Assembly: GCF_014269205.2 (NCBI RefSeq)
Contig: NZ_JABWRY020000004.1
Location: forward strand, 3,531 to 67,530
Length of the DNA stretch: 64,000 nucleotides
DNA from: Pseudomonas kermanshahensis
GTDB taxonomy: Bacteria > Pseudomonadota > Gammaproteobacteria > Pseudomonadales > Pseudomonadaceae
Reading direction: 5' to 3'
In this document: positions 32,602 through 41,141 of the stretch, piece by piece
How the letters are laid out: every line of letters begins with the position of its first letter
Numbering within the stretch: position 1 is the stretch's first letter
The notes under the pieces: generated by a model
Seen by the model: the letters and a program-made list of their open reading frames with translations, nothing else
Told to the model about the DNA's origin: nothing
Database searches by the model: none
Program-made: the position numbers and the translations under genes

Positions 32602-34043
32602 TGCGTTTGTCTGAACTGAAAGAGGCCGGGCGCGCCCCGGCGTTGCCCCTGAACGTGAACCTGGCCGATGCCGCCGGCAGCGCCGAGCTGCAACTGCTGA
32701 GCCTGCTGCGTGTGCTACCCGGCCAGCGTTATGTGGGCGCTGGTGTCTGGCGTGGCACGCCGGTGCTGGCCAAGCTGCTGGTGGGCAGCAATGCTGCCCG
32801 GCACTTCCAGCGCGAGCTGCAAGGCGTCAAGTGGCTGGCCGAGCAGGGCCTGGCCACGCCGAAACTGCTGGCTGATGGTTTGAAGGAAGGCGAGGGCGGC
32901 TGGCTGCTGTTCGAGTTTCTGGATGGCGCCGAAAGCCTGGCCGATGCCTGGGCCGCCGTGGAGCACCTGCCCGTACTGGCAGACGAGCAACACGCGGTGT
33001 TGGGTGAGGCGCTGACTGCGGTGGCGCAGATGCACGCCAAGGGCTTGTGGCAGGAAGACCTGCACCTGGACAACCTGCTGCGCCATGGCGGCAAGCTGTA
33101 CCTGATCGACGGCGCGGGCATCAAGGCCGAGACCCCGGGCCAGCAGTTGTCGCGCCCGCGTGTGCTGGAAAACCTCGGCGTGTTCTTCGCCCAATTGCCC
33201 AAGCGCCTTGAGCCGTTCATCGAAGAGCTGCTGGTACATTACCTGTTGGCCAATGCCGAGCACCCGCTGCCACTCGAAGCGCTGCAGAAGCAGGTGGACA
33301 AGGTGCGCAGCTGGCGCCAGAAGGACTACCTGGAAAAGGCCGGCCGCGAGTGCTCGCTGTTCAGCGTCAAGCGCAGCCTTTCGGGCCTGCGGGCGATTCG
33401 CCGCGCTGAGGTGCAGGCCATGCTGCCGGTGCTGGAGCATGCCGATGAGCTGATCGACAAGGGCCACTTGTACAAGACCGGTGGCGCCGCCAGTGTGGCC
33501 CGCATCGAGGTCGATGGCCGGCAACTGGTGCTCAAACGCTACAACATCAAGAACACCGCGCACTGGTTCAAGCGCTTCTGGCGCCCGAGCCGCGCCTGGC
33601 ACTCGTGGATCGAAGGCCACCGCCTGGAATTTCTCGACATCGCCACGCCACGCCCTCTGGCAGTGCTAGAGGAGCGTGTCATGGGCCTGCGCAGCCGTGC
33701 CTACTTGGTCACCGATTATGTCGATGGCCCGGACCTGACCGCGTGCTTTGCGCCCTATGTGGAAAACGGCGAGGCACCTGAAGAGCAGGTCGACGCGCTG
33801 GTGAAGGTCATGCAGCAACTGATCCGCGAGCGCATCAGCCATGGCGACTTCAAGGGCCACAACCTGTTCTGGGACAACGGCCAGTGGTCGCTGATCGACC
33901 TCGATGCCATGTGCCAGCACGCCACCCAGCTCAGCTTCGCCCCGGCCTATGCCCGTGACCGGGCGCGGCTGCTGCGCAACTGGCCGCGTGACAGTGCCTT
34001 GCATCAGCGGCTGGACCGGTTGCTGCCGCGGTTGTCCGAATAA
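32601..34043 (+). CDS. Tandem-domain LPS core kinase-like protein
   Basis: A 480-residue protein made of two kinase-like domains. Domain 1 (about 35-235) has GVWRGTPVLAKLLVGSNAARHF as the Lys segment, catalytic loop WQEDLHLDNLL (Asp153, Asn158) and LYLIDGAGIKAE. Domain 2 (about 275-478) has VDGRQLVLKRYNIKNTAHW, catalytic loop ISHGDFKGHNLFW (Asp416) and LIDLDAM. Both centres look competent. It is the last gene of the core operon, with overlapping upstream coupling. Its 3' end overlaps the convergent toxin-like gene by 40 bases. The P. aeruginosa counterpart at the end of the kinase series is also a kinase-family protein implicated in core synthesis. Confidence 0.82.
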   Translation: MRLSELKEAGRAPALPLNVNLADAAGSAELQLLSLLRVLPGQRYVGAGVWRGTPVLAKLLVGSNAARHFQRELQGVKWLAEQGLATPKLLADGLKEGEGGWLLFEFLDGAESLADAWAAVEHLPVLADEQHAVLGEALTAVAQMHAKGLWQEDLHLDNLLRHGGKLYLIDGAGIKAETPGQQLSRPRVLENLGVFFAQLPKRLEPFIEELLVHYLLANAEHPLPLEALQKQVDKVRSWRQKDYLEKAGRECSLFSVKRSLSGLRAIRRAEVQAMLPVLEHADELIDKGHLYKTGGAASVARIEVDGRQLVLKRYNIKNTAHWFKRFWRPSRAWHSWIEGHRLEFLDIATPRPLAVLEERVMGLRSRAYLVTDYVDGPDLTACFAPYVENGEAPEEQVDALVKVMQQLIRERISHGDFKGHNLFWDNGQWSLIDLDAMCQHATQLSFAPAYARDRARLLRNWPRDSALHQRLDRLLPRLSE

Positions 34044-37018
34044 GCTGCTGGCAGCGCCAGCCAGTTGCTGCTGCGGCCGGTCTGGCGCACGCGGATGCGC
34101 CATTGCGCATCCTGCCAGCGCAGCACTGCCCACGCGGGCACGGTGCCGCGCAGCGTCTCAGGCAATACCAGGTGGTAGTGAGCGGCGAGCAGATGGCGGC
34201 GCACAGGTAACTGGTGGCTGCCCAGTTGCAGGTACAGCGTGGTGTTGTCCTGAAGCAGCTGGGCATCGTCTTCGGTCGCGGTGCCGTGTAACGGGGTGGT
34301 CAGGCGGCAGTCCTCCAACAGTTGCTGGATATTCGGCAACCCGTCGTACCAGAGCACTGGGGAGTCGACCACCCAACTGCCGTCCAGGCAGCGCTTGATC
34401 GGCAGCTTCAGGTACGTGTTCGGCTGGTTCGGGTCGGTGGCGCGCCAGCGTGTGCCGTCGAAGGTGACATTGAAGTAGCGTCCCAGGTTATCCCTCACGT
34501 AGTACTGCGACAGGCCGGGGCTCGCCGACTGCTGTTCGTACACGGCCTCGTCGTGCAGTGCATCGATGCGGTAGCGCAGCCTGGCTACGTCAGGAGTCGC
34601 TTCGTAATGCCGGGGCAGCGGCACCGGTGGCGGCTTGGGCAGGCCGCGCATGACCCGGCGCATCAGCCCAGAGCCTGCCATGTCGTTGATCCCCGCGGTG
34701 GCGTGGCCAAGAGCGGCGACTGCGTGATGGAGCGCGCCGTTATGGTCGGCCCGGTCGAGCGCTTCGAAACCGTCCCAGATGGAAATGCCCATGCGCCCGA
34801 ACGCCAGTGCGGTCGAGCCCGCCTGCGGCAGCACCAGGGTGAGGATATCCAGCACCAGCCTGAGCACATTGACCGAAAACTCCCCCAGCAGTTCTTGATT
34901 GCTGCGGGTCACGGCATTGGCTTGGGCCATCAGGGTGTTGACCTCGGCGCGGTAGAGGGCGTCGTACAGGTTGCCGGTGATGGTCTGCAAGCTGATGTGT
35001 GAGCCCAGGCGGCCCTGTACCAGCAGTGCCTCCAGGCTTCTTCGGTTGCCCAGCGGCAAGCGTTGCAACACATAGTGGCGCAACTGCGCATCGCTGCGCA
35101 CGGCGCGGATCAGCGCCCGAGCGTTGTTGTATTCACGCCAGGGGCGGCGGTCTGGCGCGTCGGGGCTGTAGACCACGATGCGGTAAGCGTGCTCTGGCGA
35201 GACCAGCAGCACGACACCTTGCAGGGTTTGCCCCTGGATCAGCATCTGCCGGGCGATCACCTGTTGTTCGTTGCGGTGCGGCCGATTGTGGCTGTCGGGT
35301 GAGTGAATGACGCAGTCGGCCCAACCATACCCCTGCTCGATCGTGCTCGGCTGAAAATGCCCGGCATAACGCGCCTTGACCGCTTCGGCGTGCATGCGCG
35401 TGCGGCACAGTTGCGCGTAGGCTTGCTGGCGCCAGCGGCCATGGGGCGAATCGAGCAGTTGGGTGCGCAGGTAGGCTTGGTAGCCGCTGCCGGCATTCAG
35501 GCGCCGTACGATCTGCTTGACCCGCAGTGGCGTCAGGGCTGGCAGCGGCTGATCCGCGTCGAGGTGCACGCGGGCGGTCAGCCAGTAATCGACGTCGAAC
35601 CAGGCGATATTGAGCAGTGCCAGTTCATCCAACCGGTAGCTTTGGTTGACCAGTTCGATCGTCCCGCCCGCGTGCGGGCGGCTGGCCACGGGGATGTAGG
35701 CGCTGGTGTCGAGTGGGTTGCTGATGGGGCCAACCTGGCGGGCCAGGGTCACGCTGATCGAGATCTGCTCCGGTGCGGTGTCGATACCGGGGTCTTGCTG
35801 CAGAAACTCGCGCAGCCGCTGGCGCACCCAGGCCAGCAGGGTGTGGCGTTGGTTGAACTGCTCCAACGTGAGGATGCCTGGCGCGGCTGCGGCGTTGATG
35901 GCCGCCACCTGCTCTTGCATGGCTTGCATGATGTGGGCAACGCCTTGCTGCGAGGTCGAGCGCAACCAGTCGGGCATGTGCTTTTCCAGCAACAGGCCAT
36001 AGCGGGTGGCTACTGGACCTTGGCTGCCGAGCTCGCGGTGCAGGTCCAGTGCGTTGCTCAGTTGGGCGTCGAGGTGTTCGATACTGCGTTGCAGGCCCTG
36101 CGCCCAGGCGGCCTGCCAGGCGGCGGTCAGGCGTTTGCCATGGGCCTCGCGAATGGCCAGGGCCTGCGCCTCGGCGAGGTCCTCGCTGAACCAGTCGTAG
36201 CGCAGGCGTTCGGCCCGGTGGGCATGTTGGCGGTCTGCGCTCACCACCAGCAGCCGGGTCAGCGGTTCGCTCTGCACCGGGTCTTCGAGGCGTTCGCATA
36301 ATTCCACGTGCAAGGCGGCTAGGCTGTCGAACGCTTCGATGCCATGCACGATGCTGCACAAAAGCGCCCGCCCGACCGGTTCCTGTGCGTCGAGCAAGCG
36401 GCCCTCCGGGCCGTTCTCGGTGAGGATCAGCACGCCTGGCAAGTGGCTGCGCCAGCTGGGCGCCGAGCCCGACAGCAACGGGCGGTACAGCTGCGGGCGG
36501 CTGGCGGCGGGCAGGTGCCGACGTTGCCAGGGGTGTGGGTATTCAAGGCAGGTGGTCAACAGCCGGGCATGCTCCACAGACAAGGTCTGGTCGTGGCTGC
36601 GCAAGCGCATCTCGGTGAACAGTTGATCGCGGCGCAGGGTGGCCAGGCGTGCTTGCCGGCTCAACCCTTTTTCGTCACGCGCCAGCCAATAGCTGGCCAG
36701 GTGCGCATGCAGGCCTTGGCGAAGCGTCGCGCAGAAGCGTTCGATGTGGGCGTTGAAGTCGCTTGGCAGGTTGAGCGGGCGGTCGTCGTGTCGGGCTTGC
36801 GTATCGGCCGGTGGCTTGAAGGCGCCGCCGTCGAACAGGTGGAAGCCGACCAGGTCCAGCAGGCGGAAGCGCCCGAAGTACAAGGTCCGGGCGGTGATCG
36901 CTGGGTTGGGGAACAGGGTGCTCAGGGCTTGGTCGAGGCTGTGTTCCACACCCGGCAAGGGGGGCAGTAGTGCGTCGAGTTGGCTGTCCAGCGACTGGAG
37001 GCGCAGCAGCGGTGTCAT
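34004..37018 (-). CDS. Large toxin-like protein (Pseudomonas DUF6543 / dermonecrotic-toxin-like)
   Basis: A 1004-residue protein without a signal peptide, starting MTPLLRLQSLDSQLDALLPPLPG. It resembles the large Pseudomonas proteins annotated with a dermonecrotic-toxin-like DUF6543 domain; I recognise the style (FDSLAALHVELCERLEDP, GQTLQGVVLLVSPEHAYRIVVYSP) rather than a catalytic motif. A hydrophobic stretch near residues 720-760 (VLRLVLDILTLVLPQAGST, ALAFGRMGISIW) could insert into membranes, as in pore or translocation domains. The C-terminal third has YYVRDNLGRYFNVTF-type beta-rich segments. It has no neighbour of the same kind, no secretion genes and no evident immunity gene. Normal GC suggests long residence. 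Function is unproven. Confidence 0.65.
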   Translation of the reverse strand: MTPLLRLQSLDSQLDALLPPLPGVEHSLDQALSTLFPNPAITARTLYFGRFRLLDLVGFHLFDGGAFKPPADTQARHDDRPLNLPSDFNAHIERFCATLRQGLHAHLASYWLARDEKGLSRQARLATLRRDQLFTEMRLRSHDQTLSVEHARLLTTCLEYPHPWQRRHLPAASRPQLYRPLLSGSAPSWRSHLPGVLILTENGPEGRLLDAQEPVGRALLCSIVHGIEAFDSLAALHVELCERLEDPVQSEPLTRLLVVSADRQHAHRAERLRYDWFSEDLAEAQALAIREAHGKRLTAAWQAAWAQGLQRSIEHLDAQLSNALDLHRELGSQGPVATRYGLLLEKHMPDWLRSTSQQGVAHIMQAMQEQVAAINAAAAPGILTLEQFNQRHTLLAWVRQRLREFLQQDPGIDTAPEQISISVTLARQVGPISNPLDTSAYIPVASRPHAGGTIELVNQSYRLDELALLNIAWFDVDYWLTARVHLDADQPLPALTPLRVKQIVRRLNAGSGYQAYLRTQLLDSPHGRWRQQAYAQLCRTRMHAEAVKARYAGHFQPSTIEQGYGWADCVIHSPDSHNRPHRNEQQVIARQMLIQGQTLQGVVLLVSPEHAYRIVVYSPDAPDRRPWREYNNARALIRAVRSDAQLRHYVLQRLPLGNRRSLEALLVQGRLGSHISLQTITGNLYDALYRAEVNTLMAQANAVTRSNQELLGEFSVNVLRLVLDILTLVLPQAGSTALAFGRMGISIWDGFEALDRADHNGALHHAVAALGHATAGINDMAGSGLMRRVMRGLPKPPPVPLPRHYEATPDVARLRYRIDALHDEAVYEQQSASPGLSQYYVRDNLGRYFNVTFDGTRWRATDPNQPNTYLKLPIKRCLDGSWVVDSPVLWYDGLPNIQQLLEDCRLTTPLHGTATEDDAQLLQDNTTLYLQLGSHQLPVRRHLLAAHYHLVLPETLRGTVPAWAVLRWQDAQWRIRVRQTGRSSNWLALPAAYSDNRGSNRSSR

Positions 37019-37087
37019 GGCCTATCTCCTGGTGAAAGGGGACCATGCTGCACCGCGTTGGCCGGGCGGCTGCGTTAACCCATTACC

Positions 37088-37264
37088 TCAACGCCGCCAG
37101 AAGCCGCGCAGGGCCAAGTACGCTGGCAGGCCCAGGCCGACCCAGGACAAGCCGTCCCACGCGCCGTCGCCCAGCAGTGCAGCGAACAGGCCTAGGGCAC
37201 CGAGCAGGGCGATAAGTGCCGGCCAGGCGAAAATCTTAGTGGTCGATCGCGACGCGTGGCTCAT
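37088..37264 (-). CDS. Small membrane protein coupled to the PepSY gene
   Basis: A 58-residue frame whose ATG overlaps the stop of the upstream PepSY gene (ATGA). The sequence begins MSHASRSTTKIFAWPALIAL and continues LGALGLFAALLGDGAWDGL, ending LALRGFWRR. It has two short hydrophobic segments, so it is probably an inner-membrane protein. Similar small proteins follow PepSY genes in siderophore-receptor loci of Pseudomonas. Tight overlap and plausible codon use support it as a real gene. No function is known to me. Confidence 0.75.
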   Translation of the reverse strand: MSHASRSTTKIFAWPALIALLGALGLFAALLGDGAWDGLSWVGLGLPAYLALRGFWRR

Positions 37265-38373
37265 GCCTTGGCCTCCCGTGGTTTACGCTGCTTGCCCCAC
37301 CACAGGTACAGGCCGCTGCCGAGCACGATGAGGGTCAGCACGTCGAGCACCGCCCAGAGGATCTGCATGGGGCGCCCGCCGTAGTCACCGAAGTGCAGCG
37401 GCTGCGACAGGCCCATGGCGTCCATGTACCAGGGCCGTTCGCCGACGGCGGTTACTTGCAGGGTCTGCGCATCGATCAGCACCGGGGTGAGCAGGTGCGA
37501 GGTCAGGTGCGTAGCGCCTTTCATGAACACGGCGTAGTGGTGCTCGCTGGAAAAGCGCGTGCCGGGGAAGGCGATGAAATCCGGGCGCATGCCGGGCGCC
37601 GCGTGCTCAGCGATGGCCAACAGGCGACTGGCCGGGGCGCGTTCGGTGAGCGGCGGGGCATCACGGTAGGGGGCGACCATGGCGGCCAGGCTGTCGTTGC
37701 GCCAGGCGGCGATGACCAGGTCGGAGAGTGCGCTGATCACACCGGTGACGCCAACCGTCAGCGCCCAGGCCAGGGTCACCACGCCGATCAGGTTGTGCAG
37801 GTCGAGCCAACGCAAGCGGCGGGACTTGTCGTGGCGCACCGTGGCGAAATCCAGGCGGCGCATGAACGGCGCGTAGAGCACGGTGCCAGAAACGATCGCC
37901 ACGACGAACAGCACGCCCATGAACGCCAGCAGCAACTTGCCAGGCAGGCCGGCGAACAGGTCCACGTGCAGGCGCAGCATGACCATCATGAACCCGCCGT
38001 TCGCAGCCGGCATGGCGACGGCTTCGCCGGTGCGGGCATCGAGCATGAAGGTGTGCGACGCATTGGGTTCGGTGCCGGCGGTCGCGGCTGTGATTGCCAC
38101 CACGCCGTTGCGCTCGTCCTCGTCGTAGCCGAAGTACTGCATCACCTCCCCTGGGCGGTGTTGCTCGGCCTTGAGCACCAACTGTTGCAGGTCGAGGTGC
38201 GGGGTGCCGGCGGGCATTTCGCGCAGTTGCGGTGCATCGCCGAGCAGGTGTTCCAGCTCGTGGTGGAAAATCAGCGGCAGGCCGGTGAGGGCCAGCACCA
38301 TCAGGAACAGGGTGCAGACCAGGCTGCTCCAGGTGTGGATGAAGGACCAGCGGCGGATGGTTGAGCTTTTCAT
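37261..38373 (-). CDS. PepSY-associated TM helix protein (iron-uptake associated)
   Basis: A 370-residue inner-membrane protein, counted from MKSSTIRRWSFIHTW; an earlier in-frame start 11 codons upstream is less likely. Helices are visible as WSSLVCTLFLMVLALTGLPLIFH, GKLLLAFMGVLFVVAIVSGTVLY, LIGVVTLAWALTVGVTGVIS and LDVLTLIVLGSGLYLWWG. The PepSY domain lies between helices 1 and 2 (LQQLVLKAEQHRPGEVMQYFGY). Proteins of this family next to TonB receptors are proposed to reduce or help process imported ferric-siderophore in the periplasm. It lies 83 bases downstream of the receptor gene. Confidence 0.87.
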   Translation of the reverse strand: MKSSTIRRWSFIHTWSSLVCTLFLMVLALTGLPLIFHHELEHLLGDAPQLREMPAGTPHLDLQQLVLKAEQHRPGEVMQYFGYDEDERNGVVAITAATAGTEPNASHTFMLDARTGEAVAMPAANGGFMMVMLRLHVDLFAGLPGKLLLAFMGVLFVVAIVSGTVLYAPFMRRLDFATVRHDKSRRLRWLDLHNLIGVVTLAWALTVGVTGVISALSDLVIAAWRNDSLAAMVAPYRDAPPLTERAPASRLLAIAEHAAPGMRPDFIAFPGTRFSSEHHYAVFMKGATHLTSHLLTPVLIDAQTLQVTAVGERPWYMDAMGLSQPLHFGDYGGRPMQILWAVLDVLTLIVLGSGLYLWWGKQRKPREAKA

Positions 38374-38456
38374 TTCATTTTGTTTCTCGACGTCCAGAAA
38401 GACCAAAGCCGCCCCCTGAAGGACGGCTTGGCCGGCGCGCGTGGGTTGTCAGGTCA

Positions 38457-40889
38457 TCACCATTTGTAGGTGGCGCTGGCAACGACGCTGCGCTCATCGC
38501 CGTAGTAGCAGTAGTAACTGTCACAGGTGGAGAGGTAGTCCTTGTTGAACACGTTGGTCGCGTTGACCGCCACCGACGCGCCTTTGAGGCTGTTGTTCAG
38601 GCGGCCGAGGTCGTAGTGCACCGAGGCATCGAACACGGTGTAGGCATTGGCCTTGCCCAGGTAGGTGTTGGCCTGGTCGCCATAGGTGTTGCCCGTGTAG
38701 CGCGCGCCACCGCCGATGCCGAAACCGTCAAGCACGCCGCTGTGCCAGGTGTAGTCGGCCCACAGCGAGGCTTGCTGGTTGGGCATCAGTTGCAGGCGGT
38801 TGCCTTTGTAGTCGCCCTTTTGCACTTCGGACTTGGCCAAGGTGTAGGCAGCAGTCAGCTTGAGGTTTTCGCTGACGTCGGATACCGCTTCCAGCTCCAG
38901 GCCGCGCACTTTCACTTCGCCAGTCTGGCTGGTGACGCTCACGTTGCCGATGGTGTTGGTGACCGAGACGTTTTTCTGGGTCAGGTCATACACGGCTGCC
39001 GACAGCAACGTGTTGGAACCTGGCGGTTGGTATTTGATACCCAGCTCCCATTGCTTGCCTTCGGTCGGTTTGAACGACTCCGTGGCAGACACGGCGGCAT
39101 TGCTGACCGGCTGGAACGACTCCGCATACGACAGATACGGTACAAAGCCCGAGTCGAACACATAGCTGATCGCCGCGTTGCCGCTGAATTGCTTGTCACG
39201 TTGGGTGTTGGTGGCATCGCCCTGGTTGAGGTACTTGGTGCCGGTGTGCACCCAGTCTTCCCGGCCACCCAGGGTCAGGCGCCAGTTGTTCAGTGCCATC
39301 TGGTCCTGGACATACAGGCCCGTCTGACGGGTTTTCTGGTTGTAGTCATAGAACGCCGTGGAGCGATCCGGGCGGGTGATCGGCAGCCCGTAAACCGGGT
39401 TGTTGACGTTGCTGTTCGGTACGTTGAAGCCGTAGATCGATAGGTAGTTGGTGTTGACGCGCTGGTGGTCCAGGCCGATCAGCAGGGTGTGGGTAATGTC
39501 CCCGCTGGCGAAGTCAGCCTGGAAGTTGTTGTCCACGGCGAATTGGCTGATGTCTTCGTCGACGTTGGTGGACATGCGGCTGACAGTCCCATCGTCTTGT
39601 ACTGGCCCACCGCCCTCGTAGTAGCTGCCGGGGGTGATGGTCTGGAACGCCAGGTCCGACTTGGTGTAGCGCAGGTTTTGGCGGAACTGCCAGACATCGT
39701 TGATGCGATGCTCGAAGGCATAGCCCAGCGCGTAGTAGGTGCGGTCGTAGAACTCGTAGTCCGGATCGCCCAGGTTTTTGTGGTGGGAGATCTTGCCGAA
39801 CGGCATGTCGATCTTGGTGCCCTGGATCGGCCGAAACTGGCTGGTGGCGCCGGTATCGTCGCGGGTGAACTGGGTCAGCAAGGTCAGCGAGGTGTCGTCG
39901 TCGATGTTCCAGGTCAGGCTCGGGGCGATGTTGTAGCGCTTGTCGTCGATATGGTCGATCTGGGTGCCGCCATCGCGGATCACGCCACTGACGCTGTACA
40001 GGAACTGACCTTGGTCGTCGATTTTGCCGGTGCTGGCGAAGTTGATCTGGCGGTGGTTGTCGCTGCCGTACTGCAGTTCGATTTCGTGGGTGCTTTCAGC
40101 TTGTGGGCGACGGCTGACCATGTCCAGCAGGCCGCCCGGTGGGGTTTGCCCATAGATCGAGGAAGCCGGGCCGCGCAGCAGTGCGAGGCGGTCGAGGTTC
40201 CAGGTTTCAGCTTTCGGGTTGGCGTACACGCCACGGGGCAGCGGCAGGCCATCGAGGAACTGGGTCGGCTCGAAGCCACGCACGCGCATCCAGTCATAGC
40301 GTGTGTCGCTGCCGAAGCTGGCAGACACGATGCCGGGCATGTAGCGCACGGCATCATCCAGGCTGTGCACGCCGCGGTCGGCCATTTGCTGGCGTGTGGC
40401 AACAGAGATGGAGCGGGGGACTTCGACCAGCGCGGTATCGGTCTTGGTGCCGGCGGCGGTGCGCTGGGCGAGGTAGCCCTCTACCGGGCCCCAGGCGCTT
40501 TCGCTGACGCTGTCGGCGTTCACGGTGGTTTCCGGCAGTGCCAGGGTGCCGTCCGGGACGGCCACCAGGCTGTAGCTGCCAACGCTGCTCTGCTGCAGCT
40601 GCAACCCAGTGCCGCGCAGGGCGGCCTGCAAGGCGCCGATGCCGTCGTACTGGCCGTTGACCGGGGCCGAGGTGCGGCCGCTGACCAGGGCCGGGTCGAT
40701 GGCCAGGGCGATGCCTGATTGGCTGGCGATCTGGTTGAGGGTGCTGGCCAAGGGCGCGCTAGGCAGGTCGTAGGCGCGCTGGGCGGATTGCTCGGCGGCG
40801 AACAGGGCAGGGCTGGCCAGCGGCGCGGCCAGGCCAATGGCCAGGGCCATCAGGCTGGGGCGCAGGATACGATCGACAGTACGGGACAT
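38457..40889 (-). CDS. TonB-dependent ferric-siderophore receptor with STN signalling domain
   Basis: An 810-residue outer-membrane receptor with signal peptide (LRPSLMALAIGLAAPLASP to FAAEQS). The N-terminal STN domain (about 40-110; YDLPSAPLASTLNQIASQSG, GALQAALRGTGLQLQQ) signals to a FecR-type regulator. The plug follows (PRSISVATRQQMADRGV, DAVRYMPGIVSAS, RVRGFEPTQFLDGLPLPRG), then the 22-strand barrel, ending in Trp (VVASATYKW). A Cys pair near the C-terminus (STCDSYYC) occurs in hydroxamate-type receptors. With FecI and FecR directly upstream, it is a cell-surface signalling receptor, perhaps for a ferrioxamine- or ferrichrome-like siderophore. The ligand is not determined. Confidence 0.92.
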   Translation of the reverse strand: MSRTVDRILRPSLMALAIGLAAPLASPALFAAEQSAQRAYDLPSAPLASTLNQIASQSGIALAIDPALVSGRTSAPVNGQYDGIGALQAALRGTGLQLQQSSVGSYSLVAVPDGTLALPETTVNADSVSESAWGPVEGYLAQRTAAGTKTDTALVEVPRSISVATRQQMADRGVHSLDDAVRYMPGIVSASFGSDTRYDWMRVRGFEPTQFLDGLPLPRGVYANPKAETWNLDRLALLRGPASSIYGQTPPGGLLDMVSRRPQAESTHEIELQYGSDNHRQINFASTGKIDDQGQFLYSVSGVIRDGGTQIDHIDDKRYNIAPSLTWNIDDDTSLTLLTQFTRDDTGATSQFRPIQGTKIDMPFGKISHHKNLGDPDYEFYDRTYYALGYAFEHRINDVWQFRQNLRYTKSDLAFQTITPGSYYEGGGPVQDDGTVSRMSTNVDEDISQFAVDNNFQADFASGDITHTLLIGLDHQRVNTNYLSIYGFNVPNSNVNNPVYGLPITRPDRSTAFYDYNQKTRQTGLYVQDQMALNNWRLTLGGREDWVHTGTKYLNQGDATNTQRDKQFSGNAAISYVFDSGFVPYLSYAESFQPVSNAAVSATESFKPTEGKQWELGIKYQPPGSNTLLSAAVYDLTQKNVSVTNTIGNVSVTSQTGEVKVRGLELEAVSDVSENLKLTAAYTLAKSEVQKGDYKGNRLQLMPNQQASLWADYTWHSGVLDGFGIGGGARYTGNTYGDQANTYLGKANAYTVFDASVHYDLGRLNNSLKGASVAVNATNVFNKDYLSTCDSYYCYYGDERSVVASATYKW

Positions 40890-41018
40890 GCAGCGGCTCC
40901 AAGACGGATAAGTGCTAACTGCTTCCTTGCCGAGCGAGATTTCAAAAGTGACAGGGCTTGTCGAAAAAAAAGTAAAAAGACTTCAAGAACCGGCGATGCC
41001 CGTTCAAACGCCATCCGC

Positions 41019-41115
41019 TGTAGAAGCAGCCTTGTGCTGCGAAGAGGCCAGTGAAAGCAGCGAAGATCCACTGTGTTGTCGCGGGCCTCTTCGCAGCGCA
41101 AGGCTGCTCCTACAG
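41019..41115. repeat. REP doublet of the CAGCACAAGGCTGCTCC class
   Basis: Inverted arms (GTAGAAGCAGCCTTGTGCTG at 41020 and the partner ending at 41115) lie between the receptor gene and fecR-like gene. Transcription of the receptor may restart downstream of this hairpin from a sigma-dependent promoter. Confidence 0.83.
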
Positions 41116-41141
41116 TGCATTCGCGCCAGAACAACAGATCA

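Noticed and set aside
38373..38406. Earlier in-frame start of the PepSY gene
   Set aside because: It would add 11 polar residues before the typical MKSSTIRRWSFIHTW start and has no better ribosome site.
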